From NCBI GenBank assembly GCA_000406005.1, contig ASZN01000035.1, positions 25,851-56,676 of the forward strand: a stretch of 30,826 bases of DNA, given 5' to 3'. Below the pieces are notes generated by a model. The model did not search any database and was not told where the DNA came from. It saw only the letters and a program-made list of their open reading frames with translations. This DNA is from Candidatus Poribacteria bacterium WGA-3G (GTDB lineage Bacteria > Poribacteria > WGA-4E > WGA-3G). A program made the position numbers and the translations under genes. Below are positions 8,782-17,129 of the stretch, in pieces. Position 1 is the stretch's first letter. Every line of letters begins with the position of its first letter.

Positions 8782-9445
8782 AATTTACGATTTTTTCTTA
8801 GATATAAAAAATAATCCCATGGATTATGTTGGCTGGTCAAGTAACTCCGATTTTGAAAAGCAAGTGATGAATCAGTTGGGGAAGTTCGGTTACTATGAAA
8901 CTGACTTCAACGAGGTAGGAAATAGTTACAAGACATATTGGCGTAAACTGATAGAAAGCGATGATGGAATTATAGAAAATATAACACAATTCAAGCAAAA
9001 CTATATTTCGCAACCGTTCGGGACGCAAAGCTATCCGGACATACTGATACTAGACAACAAAACCGTGTTGTGTTTAGAGTTAAAATCTAGTAAGGGCACA
9101 AAACCTGTTTGGAATTCTGGATTGCCTAAGGCAAATGGCCTATATGTATTCGGATCCTACATCAAAAAGGATATTACATTTTTTAGAGGTTGCGATATAC
9201 TCAATGATGAAGATAGGAAACGACTCTTAGGATTTTTTGAAAACGCGATGAAAAATGCTGAATCATTTAATCAGGAGTATATGTCAAACCAAGAATTCGG
9301 TTTTGGTGTTTATGCAAGAAAAATGTATCAAAATCAACAAACATACAATCCTAAAGCTATTATTAACTTTTTTCAAAATCATAGACGATACGATTTAGAA
9401 AGGCAGGTATTAGAATATTGCAAAGGGTTACAGCATTCTGACTAA
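8774..9445 (+). CDS. PD-(D/E)XK restriction endonuclease-like protein
   Basis: This 223-residue protein starts at ATG 8774, inside the end of the methylase gene; a longer frame to 8657 would run over most of the methylase C-terminus. The nuclease core reads SYPDILIL (Pro88-Asp89), then 12 residues on CLELKSSKGTK (Glu102, Lys104), an exact PD...ExK arrangement. VWNSGLPKANGLYVFGSY follows, as in several type II enzymes where this stretch lies near the active site. Like the methylase it is AT-rich. Overlap with a methylase and the intact active site make a type II restriction enzyme likely. I cannot name the isoschizomer family. Nothing suggests decay. Confidence 0.75.
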   Translation: MSRIYDFFLDIKNNPMDYVGWSSNSDFEKQVMNQLGKFGYYETDFNEVGNSYKTYWRKLIESDDGIIENITQFKQNYISQPFGTQSYPDILILDNKTVLCLELKSSKGTKPVWNSGLPKANGLYVFGSYIKKDITFFRGCDILNDEDRKRLLGFFENAMKNAESFNQEYMSNQEFGFGVYARKMYQNQQTYNPKAIINFFQNHRRYDLERQVLEYCKGLQHSD

Positions 9446-9505
9446 CAGAATTAACCTGATGCCCCAAAATAAAAGAAAGCCTCACCCTTCTACATGGAGA
9501 GGATG

Positions 9506-10495
9506 TCAATGCAGTCCTGCCGCTCGCAGTACCGTTTCCTGAACTGTGAACTCGTGGTCGAGGGAACGATCAGGCGATTTCTCGCCCCGAATATCAGCGA
9601 CAAATGCGCGAAGGCTTTCAACATAACGCGGACGTGGCTCCACAGGCACCGTCTGCCAACCTTTCGCATAGCCGTCCCGCGCCTTGTCAAGACACAACCG
9701 CAATGCTGGCGGTTCAAGCGGCTCAAGGATCGCGCTGCCGCGCGTGCCATAGACTTCCAATCGCCTTGATTTGCCCGCATCAATCTCCAACGCCGTTGAC
9801 TCAAGAATCGCTAACGCTCTTGGGTATTCAAGGACCGCAGCGGTGTTGTTCCGATACCACGGCACGTCGTGTCCATCGTGCCTCGAAAAGGGTGTCACCT
9901 GTGTCGGTCGTCCAAGCAATGCAACGATAATATCAGTGAGATGGCAAGCAAGAATAAACATAATACCACCGGAGTGTTCACCGAGCGAATCCCAGCGTTG
10001 CCAATGGCTATCGTTTGAAAGGCCTGATGAGATTCTTGCCCGAACAGAAAAAATATCGCCGAGTTTTCCGGAGTTTGCCCAATCAAGGATAAACTGGAAG
10101 CCTGCATTGTAGCGGAACATATAACCGAGTTGAACGAGCAGGTCTCTATCACGGGCAATGTCCAGAACCTCTCGAAACGCATCGAGATTATCACCTGCGG
10201 GTTTATCAAACCAGACATGCTTGCCGTGTTCAAGAATCTCCCGCGCAAAGGTGAGATTTTGTGACACGCGTCCTTGTGCTGCAATCCCGACGATTGTTTC
10301 GTCCTCGAGTATTTCTTCTTTGGACGTAAACCAGTGAACGCCGTCATAGACTGCGCTTTGACCAAGGGTCTCTCGGACTTCCGGCGATGGCTCAAAGACA
10401 CCGGCGAATTCAATTTCGTCGCTTTCCTTCATCACATTGGCTTTCCCTGAAGCGTGGTCGTGGGAAATACCGTATTGTGCAAGTCTCATTTTCAC
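9506..10495 (-). CDS. Gfo/Idh/MocA family NAD(P)-dependent oxidoreductase
   Basis: The protein has 329 residues on the minus strand. GTG at 10495 has AGGAG seven bases upstream; the ATG at 10489 is possible but spaced 13 bases from it. The N-terminal Rossmann region reads RLAQYGISHDHASGKANVM, an unusual variant of the GxGxxG loop. The family lysine lies in GKHVWFDKPAGDNLDAF, followed by VQLGYMFRYNAGF. The C-terminal alpha/beta domain includes HSGGIMFILACHLTDIIVALLG, where the His and Asp match the catalytic positions of sugar dehydrogenases of this family. Probable substrates are sugars, inositols or their derivatives; the exact one cannot be read. It converges with the restriction gene and is divergent from the glutaredoxin gene. 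Confidence 0.85.
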   Translation of the reverse strand: MKMRLAQYGISHDHASGKANVMKESDEIEFAGVFEPSPEVRETLGQSAVYDGVHWFTSKEEILEDETIVGIAAQGRVSQNLTFAREILEHGKHVWFDKPAGDNLDAFREVLDIARDRDLLVQLGYMFRYNAGFQFILDWANSGKLGDIFSVRARISSGLSNDSHWQRWDSLGEHSGGIMFILACHLTDIIVALLGRPTQVTPFSRHDGHDVPWYRNNTAAVLEYPRALAILESTALEIDAGKSRRLEVYGTRGSAILEPLEPPALRLCLDKARDGYAKGWQTVPVEPRPRYVESLRAFVADIRGEKSPDRSLDHEFTVQETVLRAAGLH

Positions 10496-10629
10496 GTTTT
10501 TTCTCCTGTTTGAAACCTATGATTGCCAAAAATAGCGGGTAAAGTTTAACATGATTTTATCATATAGTCCGTATTAGTTCATGCAAAAAATGGGTGAGAT
10601 TTTTGGCGACTTGTGCTAAACTCTAAAAT

Positions 10630-10914
10630 ATGGATTTTCCGATGCAACTCCAGTTCTACACGAAACCGGATTGCCCGCTCTGTGACGAGGCAAAGGCAGT
10701 GCTGCAAAGTATCAGAACGAAAACATCGTTTATTGCGGTAGAGGAAATTGACATCACCAAAGATCTCAGTTTGTTTACGAAATATAAACATCTGATTCCT
10801 GTGCTTGAGTTGGATGGGCAAAGGCTTTTTACGCATCATGTTACCGGCTGGAAGTTAATCTGGCAGCTGCGATGGCACTGGATTCGGAGGCTTTTAGAGA
10901 AGTTTGCAAGTTAA
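10630..10914 (+). CDS. glutaredoxin-like (DUF836 type) thioredoxin-fold protein
   Basis: The 94-residue protein begins with QLQFYTKPDCPLCDEAKAVL, a thioredoxin-fold beta strand followed by CPLC (Cys15, Cys18). LIPVLELDGQRLFTHHVTG is the usual cis-proline segment. This matches the DUF836/glutaredoxin-like family of small cytosolic disulfide oxidoreductases. No Shine-Dalgarno precedes either ATG (10630 or 10642), and a TGCTAAACT extended -10-like sequence ends at 10622, so the transcript could be leaderless. It ends 32 bases before the gamma-glutamyltransferase gene. Since that family acts on glutathione-like thiols, a functional link is possible but is inference only. Confidence 0.75.
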   Translation: MDFPMQLQFYTKPDCPLCDEAKAVLQSIRTKTSFIAVEEIDITKDLSLFTKYKHLIPVLELDGQRLFTHHVTGWKLIWQLRWHWIRRLLEKFAS

Positions 10915-10946
10915 AACTTGCTGTAGAAAATAATGAGGAGGGAAGC

Positions 10947-12566
10947 ATGGCTTTTCCATCACATGGCACAACGCACCGCTCCACCGTAACAGGTACACGC
11001 GGAATGGCGACAAGCGCGCATCCGCTCGCAAGTCTCGCTGGCGCGCGGATGTTGCTCGCTGGCGGTAATGCGTTTGATGCCGCAGTCGCAGTCGCTTCAA
11101 CGCTTAACGTCGTCGAACCTTATATGTCGGGTATTGCTGGCAATGGATATATGCTGATCTATAGTGCGAAGGAAAAAAGGCACCGCGTGATAGATTATCT
11201 GGGGACTGCGCCTTACGCAGCGACACTGGATGTCTATCCAACACTCGAAAGTCAGCAAATCGGCATTCGCGCCGGTATGGTACCTGGTGGATGTGGCGGC
11301 TGGTTGGCACTCCTGGAACATTACGGAAGTATGGATCACGCAGATGTTTTTGCGCCGGCCATTGAATTGGCAGAGAACGGGTACGCCGTCACCGTTAAGA
11401 ATGCAGAATTCATGGCAGGGGCGTATCACTATTTTTCGGAAAGGGCTGCAGAAGTTATCGCCTCACGGGGGCGGACCCCACATCCGGGTGAAGTTTTGGT
11501 GCAGAAAGATCTCGCGCAAACGTTCCGCACGGTTGCAGAAGGCGGCGCGGAAGCGTTCTATCGCGGTGATATTGCCAAAGAGATTGTCCGTTTTTCCGAA
11601 GAAACCGATGGACTGATGACCGAAAAGGATTTGGCTGACTTCGAGGTGGAGTGGCAGGAACCCCTCTCCGTTACTTACAAAGATTACGAAGTCTACTGCC
11701 CTCCACCGCCGTGTTCAGGTTTTCAGTACTTAGAGACACTGAATATCTTAGAGAACGACGCACTCGGTGTGCTCGGACACAATACGCCGGAATACCTGCA
11801 TCTACTCATTGAAGCGATTAAGTTAGCGAGTGCGGACAGAGCCGAGTACGCCCCGCGTCCGAACCCTCCGATTGAACGGTTGTTGTCTAAAGACTATGCG
11901 CGTGAACAGCGCGAACGCATCGGCGAGCAGGCAGCGGTCAGTGGCGGTGAACGCTGGTCAAAGGACAAACTCCCCGGTGAGATTATCGCCAACGACTGGA
12001 CGACCGAATGCACAACCCACTTCGACACTGCTGATGCAGAGGGCAATATCGTCGCAGTGACGCAGAGTCTCGGACAACCCTTCGGTTCAGGCGTAATCCT
12101 CGGTTCAACAGGGATGTTCCTCAACAACTTTATGAATTGGTTTGATAGGATCCCTGAGAGTCCAAACGCCGTCGGACCGCATAAACGGATAGAGATGTGC
12201 ATGTCGCCGTGTCAGGTCTGGAAAGGCGGTAACCCTTTTGCTGCAATCGGTACACCCGGCAGCCACGGTATTCTTCAGACGACACTGCAAATGGTGCTGA
12301 ATCTGATTGAACACGGGATGAACGTTCAAGCCGCGATCGAAGCACCCCGTATCCGATTGGTAAATCCGGGTAAACATGTGAGTATGGAAGGGCGTATTCC
12401 TGTTGCTGTACGCGCGGCGTTAGAAGCGCGCGGGCATGAGGTAGAGGTTTTACCTGATTGGACAGCAACCGTCGGCGGCGGTCACGGTATCGCTTTCGAT
12501 CCCGAAGAAGGGAGTTTCATGGGCGGTGCTGACCCACGGCGCGACGGGTATGCAATAGGTGTGTGA
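10947..12566 (+). CDS. gamma-glutamyltransferase family N-terminal nucleophile hydrolase
   Basis: The 539-residue protein starts at ATG 10947, with GAGGAGGG (10935-10942) just upstream. It matches the gamma-glutamyltranspeptidase family over its full length: HPLASLAGARMLLAGGNAFDAAVA at the front, GGWLALLE in the middle, then the autocleavage and nucleophile site TTHFDTAD with Thr356 as the predicted nucleophile. VAVTQSLGQPFGSGV and GTPGSHGILQTTLQMVLN, with EHGMNVQAAIEAPR, follow in the small subunit. Cleavage before Thr356 would give subunits of about 355 and 184 residues. No signal peptide is visible, unlike periplasmic Ggt, so a cytoplasmic acylase or hydrolase of this family is also possible. 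It follows the glutaredoxin-like gene closely. Confidence 0.88.
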   Translation: MAFPSHGTTHRSTVTGTRGMATSAHPLASLAGARMLLAGGNAFDAAVAVASTLNVVEPYMSGIAGNGYMLIYSAKEKRHRVIDYLGTAPYAATLDVYPTLESQQIGIRAGMVPGGCGGWLALLEHYGSMDHADVFAPAIELAENGYAVTVKNAEFMAGAYHYFSERAAEVIASRGRTPHPGEVLVQKDLAQTFRTVAEGGAEAFYRGDIAKEIVRFSEETDGLMTEKDLADFEVEWQEPLSVTYKDYEVYCPPPPCSGFQYLETLNILENDALGVLGHNTPEYLHLLIEAIKLASADRAEYAPRPNPPIERLLSKDYAREQRERIGEQAAVSGGERWSKDKLPGEIIANDWTTECTTHFDTADAEGNIVAVTQSLGQPFGSGVILGSTGMFLNNFMNWFDRIPESPNAVGPHKRIEMCMSPCQVWKGGNPFAAIGTPGSHGILQTTLQMVLNLIEHGMNVQAAIEAPRIRLVNPGKHVSMEGRIPVAVRAALEARGHEVEVLPDWTATVGGGHGIAFDPEEGSFMGGADPRRDGYAIGV

Positions 12567-12568
12567 AA

Positions 12569-12652
12569 ATGGTTCATCCGAAACACATAGTTGCCGTCTC
12601 CGGGTTGATAAGTCATCCCAACGGTAAAATTGAGGTAGGTCAGTTTCGTTAA
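12569..12652 (+). pseudogene. N-terminal stub of a NUDIX hydrolase gene
   Basis: An ATG two bases after the preceding stop opens 27 codons reading KHIVAVSGLI then HPNGKIEVGQFR and a stop. This is close to the first beta strands of NUDIX hydrolases (KHIVAVSGLV..NxxGxxLLV), but the NUDIX box itself is missing. The rest of the gene appears deleted. It has no good RBS. The short match limits certainty. Confidence 0.45.
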
Positions 12653-12705
12653 CAAAACAATTTTTCACACTTCATATTTATCATAAAAATTTTTAGAGAG
12701 GAAAC

Positions 12706-13755
12706 ATGAAAAGTTTTAATACTTTGAACAAATACGTTTTTTTAGTATTGGGATTACTTTTAATCTGTGGTTGTGAGGCAATTCAAGATGTCATACTTAC
12801 TGAACCACCGAGCGAAACGGATACTACACCGCTTCGTGTAACCATGATATATCCGAGCGATTGTGTTGGTTCCGCGGCTTACTGTGATGCTTTCCATATC
12901 GGTGTAAGGGGCGCGGAGGAAGAGCTTGGAATTGCGCTCACTGAAGTCAACGGCATAGAAAACGATCCTGTAGCCACAGAGATGCTCCTAAAAGACGCTG
13001 CACTAACTTCAGATATTGTTCTAACAGCCGGTTATCAGATGGCGGACGTGCTCGCTCGTGTGGCACCCGAATTCCCAGATGTCAAATTTGCGATTTTTGA
13101 TGTTGTACTCGATATTCCAAATGTGGCTTCTGTGAACTATAAATCCAATGAAGGCTCTTTTCTGGTCGGTGCGATTGCTGGTCTAAAATCGGAAAGCGAC
13201 AAGATCGGCTATATCGGAGGCGCGGATGTCCCGCTGTTACACGAATTTGAAGCGGGTTATGTTGCTGGAATTCACGCAGTCAATCCAGACGCGGAAATCA
13301 CTGTAGAATATATTAGCAAAGATGCGACAGGTTTCGGTCAACCGGAAAAAGCGAAGGAACTGGCTTTAGCACAATATGCAAACGGGATTGATGTGATTTA
13401 CGTCGCTGCTGGTGGATCCGGTCAAGGGGTACTCGAAGCAGCACAGGAACAACAAAAATTCATCATTTGGGTGGATGCCAACGGCAATCATCTTGCACCA
13501 GGACTTGTCTTGACGAGCATGACAAAAGAGATTCCGGCTTCTGTGTATCGTATCATCCGTGAAACCGTTGAAGGTAATTTTATGGCAGGTGTTCGATACT
13601 TCGGACTCGCAGATGGCGGTGTCAGTTATGCCGTTGATGAACACAACCAACCGTTGCTTTCAGAGGACCTCATAGCGACTGTTGAATCGCTGAAAGCAAA
13701 AATCATTGCTGGCGAGATCGTTGTGCCTGATACAGTTTCACTTCCGCGCGAGTAA
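12706..13755 (+). CDS. BMP/PnrA-family substrate-binding lipoprotein
   Basis: The 349-residue protein starts at ATG 12706 with AGAGAGG upstream. A lipoprotein signal ends at LLLICGC (Cys23). The body matches the basic membrane protein / PnrA family of periplasmic binding proteins: a TAGYQMADVLARVAPEFPDVKF region, FAIFDVV, SNEGSFLVGAIAGL, KIGYIGGADVPLLHEFEAGYVAGI and DVIYVAAGGSGQGVLEAA. This family binds purine nucleosides or similar ligands for ABC uptake. No ATPase or permease genes lie nearby, so it either works with a distant transporter or has a sensing role. It lies 54 bases after the NUDIX remnant and converges with the YCF48-like gene. Ligand unknown. Confidence 0.85.
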   Translation: MKSFNTLNKYVFLVLGLLLICGCEAIQDVILTEPPSETDTTPLRVTMIYPSDCVGSAAYCDAFHIGVRGAEEELGIALTEVNGIENDPVATEMLLKDAALTSDIVLTAGYQMADVLARVAPEFPDVKFAIFDVVLDIPNVASVNYKSNEGSFLVGAIAGLKSESDKIGYIGGADVPLLHEFEAGYVAGIHAVNPDAEITVEYISKDATGFGQPEKAKELALAQYANGIDVIYVAAGGSGQGVLEAAQEQQKFIIWVDANGNHLAPGLVLTSMTKEIPASVYRIIRETVEGNFMAGVRYFGLADGGVSYAVDEHNQPLLSEDLIATVESLKAKIIAGEIVVPDTVSLPRE

Positions 13756-13789
13756 TGTTAGCAATAGGTACACCGTGAAGAAACAAACC

Positions 13790-14746
13790 CTAATGCCCCC
13801 TCAGGATAGTTCCCTTCGCGCCAACGATCCAACCGGCATTTTTATCGAGATGGATGCCTTGTAAGTTATCTTGCACCGGTGTCGGATAGCGGCTCCACAT
13901 ATTGCCACCATCTGTGGTGTGAAGGATTAATCCTTTTTCGCCGACTGCCCACCCGCGTTTCGCATCTCGGAAAGCGACGGCTCGCAACGCCTGGTTCACA
14001 GTAGATTTCTGCCGAACCCATGTCCGTCCGCTGTCATTCGTACCCAAGATGAGTCCATCGGATCCGACAATCCATCCGTGCGTCTCGTTCGCGAAATAGA
14101 CTGCAAATAAGTATTCGTTAGAGGTATTACTTTTCTGTCGAACCCATTGTTTCCCACCGTCTCGGGTATGGAGTATCTCAGCGTCCTCGTTTTCACCGCC
14201 GCCGCCAACGATCCAGCCGTGGTCAGAATCCACAAAATAGACACCCCAGAGATGCGTCTTGGAAAGATTGCCTTGACTTTCCCACCGGTTCCCGCCAGCT
14301 GTTGTATGGAGAACAGTCCCTGACCCACCGACTGCCCACCCTTCAGCCGCAGTGATGAAATGCATGTCCAATATCCCCGGCGGTCTCGGACCTGCAGCAC
14401 GGATTTGGTGCTGTATGCGCCAATTACTACCACTACCGGTATAATAGACCTTCCCGATGCTCGTAAGCCAACCGTTATTCGGGGTCGCGAAGTTAACGGC
14501 TGTGAATGTGTCTTTCGATACAGATGCCACCCGCCAAGCCGTTCCACCGTCGGCAGTGGATAGTATTGTCCCGGCAGTTCCGACTGCCCATCCGTGTTTC
14601 GCGTCCGCGAAATGCACCCCGTACAAGTGTTCGCTTGTCCCGCTTTCAACCTGTCGCCACTCAAATTGAACAGCGTCTTCGGAACAACCGAGGTAGGCAA
14701 GGCTCCCGCATAAGATAATAAGTGCAAGGTAATGTTTTTTTTTCAT
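13790..14746 (-). CDS. YCF48-like beta-propeller lipoprotein (BNR-type repeats)
   Basis: The 318-residue protein is on the minus strand, with GGAG seven bases before the ATG at 14746. A lipobox ends at LAYLGC. The rest is about seven repeats of roughly 42 residues with the pattern YGVHFxDxxHGWAVGxxGTILxTxDGGxxW, for example VHFADAKHGWAVG, VYFVDSDHGWIVG, VYFANETHGWIVG and VAFRDAKRGWAVG. This is the YCF48/photosystem II assembly factor-like seven-bladed propeller. In non-photosynthetic bacteria such proteins are surface or periplasmic binding scaffolds of unknown role. The last blade is closed by KGTILRGH at the C-terminus. It converges with the BMP gene with only 34 bases between. Confidence 0.87.
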   Translation of the reverse strand: MKKKHYLALIILCGSLAYLGCSEDAVQFEWRQVESGTSEHLYGVHFADAKHGWAVGTAGTILSTADGGTAWRVASVSKDTFTAVNFATPNNGWLTSIGKVYYTGSGSNWRIQHQIRAAGPRPPGILDMHFITAAEGWAVGGSGTVLHTTAGGNRWESQGNLSKTHLWGVYFVDSDHGWIVGGGGENEDAEILHTRDGGKQWVRQKSNTSNEYLFAVYFANETHGWIVGSDGLILGTNDSGRTWVRQKSTVNQALRAVAFRDAKRGWAVGEKGLILHTTDGGNMWSRYPTPVQDNLQGIHLDKNAGWIVGAKGTILRGH

Positions 14747-15106
14747 TTTGAATCTCCGCGATAGATTTTTGTTGAATCTGTTTTTGAATCGTGATAAACT
14801 ATACTATTATAATAATCCAGCTTGTCAGCGATACATAATCTTTGGGGTGGAAGCAACCGATCTACATACTGGCATTGAACGTCTGTTATTTACGATTTAG
14901 CAAGTTCCGTGCCAATCTTAGCAATACTATATTGGCGGAGTTTCCTACAAAACTCAGAGAAGATGCTGCACAAAACGGTGCATTCTTTGGACTCGACTGC
15001 ACAAAATAGTGCGTGCTTACATAATTCAGGTTGCCTCTAACCTTTTAAGTTAAGTCGTAACTTGGGTTATTATAGTAAATCTGTAGTGAGTTGTCAAGTA
15101 CTTACA
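14747..15106. other. gene-free AT-rich upstream region
   Basis: No convincing gene is seen. TATAAT-like and TATAGT-like sequences near 14800-14815 could serve the minus-strand YCF48-like gene or the plus-strand kinase. One frame reads a short stretch (ILAEFPTKLREDAAQNGAFF) before a stop near 15008, possibly a decayed coding remnant I cannot identify. Confidence 0.4.
14966..15012. repeat. 16-bp imperfect direct repeat, CTGCACAAAAnnGTGC
   Basis: Copies at 14966-14981 and 14997-15012 agree at 14 of 16 positions and are spaced 31 bases apart, about three helical turns. Each holds GCAC...GTGC half-sites. A regulator binding site is possible, as is chance. Confidence 0.35.
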
Positions 15107-15116
15107 GAAGTACAGG
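15107..15116 (+). repeat. target-site duplication, left copy (GAAGTACAGG)
   Basis: These ten bases are identical to 15261-15270 and abut the left terminal inverted repeat of the MITE. Confidence 0.8.
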
Positions 15117-15260
15117 CAGGGCCATTTAGTTTTCGGTTTTGATTTTGATTTTCGTTTACATAAGTTGACGTTTTCTTATGAAAGATCGCGAGCACAGCTC
15201 GCTCCTACAGAAGAGACTATACACAGATATAAAGTGAATGTGTAAAACTAAATGGCCCTG
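15117..15260. mobile_element. 144-bp MITE with 17-bp perfect terminal inverted repeats
   Basis: CAGGGCCATTTAGTTTT at 15117-15133 is the exact reverse complement of 15244-15260, and both ends are flanked by the same 10-bp GAAGTACAGG. Perfect TIRs plus a perfect target duplication show a transposition event. There is no ORF inside; an internal hairpin GCGAGC-ACA-GCTCGC lies at 15188-15202. Ends beginning CAGGG and duplications of 8-10 bp are known for the ISAs1 family, so mobilisation in trans by such a transposase is a reasonable guess. It sits directly before the kinase start, in its leader. Confidence 0.85.
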
Positions 15261-15270
15261 GAAGTACAGG
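15261..15270 (+). repeat. target-site duplication, right copy (GAAGTACAGG)
   Basis: This second copy of the 10-bp target runs into AGGAG (15268-15272), so the insertion kept the sequence immediately before the kinase gene intact. Confidence 0.8.
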
Positions 15271-15289
15271 AGTGCTACATCCGTATATT

Positions 15290-16195
15290 ATGTACATCAT
15301 CGGAATTGATGGAGGTGGGACAAGAACTGTCGGTATCTTGACGACAGAAACAGGGGGACACCTTGCACAGGTTGAATCGGGTCCGTCAAATTACCACGTC
15401 GTTGGCGAGGCAGAAACGCAGGCTGTATTGGAAAACGTCATCGGTGAACTCCGTGAAAAAGCAGGAATTCCGTCAATCGGTTCTATCCATTTCTGTCTCG
15501 GAATGGCAGGTTTAGGACGTGCCGAGGATAAAAAAATAATTGGCAGAATTTGTGATAAACTCGGCATCAGCGAAAATCGCGTTCTAACGCACGACGCACA
15601 CATCGCACTCGTTGGCGGCACCGAGAAACAACACGGTGTGATTGTGATCTCAGGAACCGGTGCTATCGTCTACGGCATCAACACTGACGGCAAAGACGCG
15701 CGAGCCAGTGGATGGGGGTACTTACTCGGCGATGAAGGCAGCGGTTACGACATCGCCATAAAAGGGCTCCGCGCGGTCGTTCGTGCAGCCGACGGCAGAG
15801 GCGGTTCCACTGATTTGACAAACCGAATTCTGAATGAACTCGAACTGAAAGCACCAGACGAACTCATCCGCTGGACACACGCTGCCAGTCGGGATACTAT
15901 CGCGCAACTATCTGAAATCGTCTTTGACGCTGCCCGATCATCGGACACAATTGCGGAACAGATTGTTGATGATGCCACCGATGAACTCGTCTGTGCTGCA
16001 AGCAGTGTGATGAAACAGTTAGCATTTGACAGGGTATTCAATATTGTGCTCAGCGGTGGTAACCTTGTGCATCAACCGATGTTCGCAGAGAAACTCCGCC
16101 GACAATTTGCGCGGATCGCGCCAAACGCGTCCGTCCATCTACCAAGACACAATCCAGCATACGGTGCTGTGTTGTTAGCACAAGCGAGGTTATAA
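15290..16195 (+). CDS. BadF/NagK-type amino-sugar kinase, probable MurNAc/GlcNAc kinase
   Basis: From ATG 15290 the protein has 301 residues and begins MYIIGIDGGGTRTVGIL, the phosphate-1 motif of the ASKHA (actin/sugar kinase) superfamily. GTG 15272 is an alternative start adding six residues; it has GGAAG seven bases upstream, partly supplied by the MITE end. Family hallmarks follow: LGMAGLGR, VTHDAHIAL-like VLTHDAHIALVGG, GTGAIVYGI and GWGYLLGDEGSGYDIA, typical of N-acetylglucosamine kinase and the MurK kinase. The adenosine motif appears as IVLSGGNLV. It is followed 28 bases later by murQ, so phosphorylation of N-acetylmuramate (and possibly GlcNAc) in cell-wall recycling is the likely role. 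Expression may be affected by the adjacent MITE. Confidence 0.82.
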   Translation: MYIIGIDGGGTRTVGILTTETGGHLAQVESGPSNYHVVGEAETQAVLENVIGELREKAGIPSIGSIHFCLGMAGLGRAEDKKIIGRICDKLGISENRVLTHDAHIALVGGTEKQHGVIVISGTGAIVYGINTDGKDARASGWGYLLGDEGSGYDIAIKGLRAVVRAADGRGGSTDLTNRILNELELKAPDELIRWTHAASRDTIAQLSEIVFDAARSSDTIAEQIVDDATDELVCAASSVMKQLAFDRVFNIVLSGGNLVHQPMFAEKLRRQFARIAPNASVHLPRHNPAYGAVLLAQARL

Positions 16196-16223
16196 TAGGA
16201 AACTATCATAAGTAAAGTAGCAC

Positions 16224-17108
16224 ATGCAATCGACAACAGAGCAGCGAAACCCGAATTCTATCGACATAGACCTGAAATCGACTTCAGAGATCGTTCGGAT
16301 TTTTCACGAAGAAGATAAAAAAGCCGTCGCAGCGGTAGAGGCGGAGTCCGAAGCAATTGCACACGCAATTAATCTGTGCGTCGCCGCGTTTCGATCTGGT
16401 GGCAGGCTGTTTTATGTCGGGGCAGGCACAAGCGGTAGACTCGGCGTATTGGACGCCTCTGAATGTCCACCCACCTTTCGTACACCACCAGAGATGGTAC
16501 AGGGGATTATTGCCGGTGGCGATGTCGCCTTGCGCCGTTCAGTGGAAGGCGAGGAGGACAAACCTGAACGCGGCGTACAAGCGATTCGAGAACGGGAACT
16601 CACACCGCAAGATATACTCATCGGCATCGCAAGCAGTGGACGGACACCTTATGTCATAGGTGCATTGAAAGAAGCGCGCGCCATCGGTGCGACGACAATA
16701 TTTCTCTGCTGTGTACCACCGCCTGCACATCTGAAAGAATGCGTGACACATTTCATCACACCGATCGTCGGACCGGAGATTATCACCGGATCAACGCGTT
16801 TGAAAGCCGGAACTGCCACAAAGTTGGTTCTGAATATGCTCACGACCACTGCGATGATTAAACTCGGCAAGGTCTACAACAATCTGATGGTAGATGTGAA
16901 CGCCTCTAATACGAAACTATTTGCGCGGAGTATGCGGATCGTTCAAGCCGTTACCGGCGTAGATGCAGCGACAGCTGAGGCAGCACTCACACAGGCAGAT
17001 GGACGCGCAAAACTCGCGATTGTAATGCTCGCAAAAGGATTGAACCGAACAGACGCAAACGCACTGTTAGAAAAACATTCTGGATTTTTGAGACACATTC
17101 TTCAATAG
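16224..17108 (+). CDS. murQ: N-acetylmuramic acid 6-phosphate etherase
   Basis: The 294-residue protein is the usual MurQ length. It begins TTEQRNPNSIDIDLKST, the family N-terminus, which fixes the start although the RBS is weak. The SIS domain carries FYVGAGTSGRLGVLDASECPPTF, with Glu80 matching the catalytic acid position, and SVEGEED (Glu110/111) as the second acidic site. IGIASSGRTPYVIGAL, GPEIITGSTRLKAGTATK and KVYNNLMVDVNASNTKL complete the signature. MurQ cleaves the lactyl ether of MurNAc-6-P to give GlcNAc-6-P and D-lactate in the cytoplasm. With the kinase just upstream it forms a two-step peptidoglycan recycling pair. The C-terminal helical TGVDAATAEAAL segment is complete. Confidence 0.95.
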   Translation: MQSTTEQRNPNSIDIDLKSTSEIVRIFHEEDKKAVAAVEAESEAIAHAINLCVAAFRSGGRLFYVGAGTSGRLGVLDASECPPTFRTPPEMVQGIIAGGDVALRRSVEGEEDKPERGVQAIRERELTPQDILIGIASSGRTPYVIGALKEARAIGATTIFLCCVPPPAHLKECVTHFITPIVGPEIITGSTRLKAGTATKLVLNMLTTTAMIKLGKVYNNLMVDVNASNTKLFARSMRIVQAVTGVDAATAEAALTQADGRAKLAIVMLAKGLNRTDANALLEKHSGFLRHILQ

Positions 17109-17129
17109 AAGTTATGCTATCCTTGTAGA

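Noticed and set aside
9604..10112. Plus-strand frames opposite the Gfo/Idh/MocA gene
   Set aside because: They overlap a well-supported minus-strand gene and show no domain.
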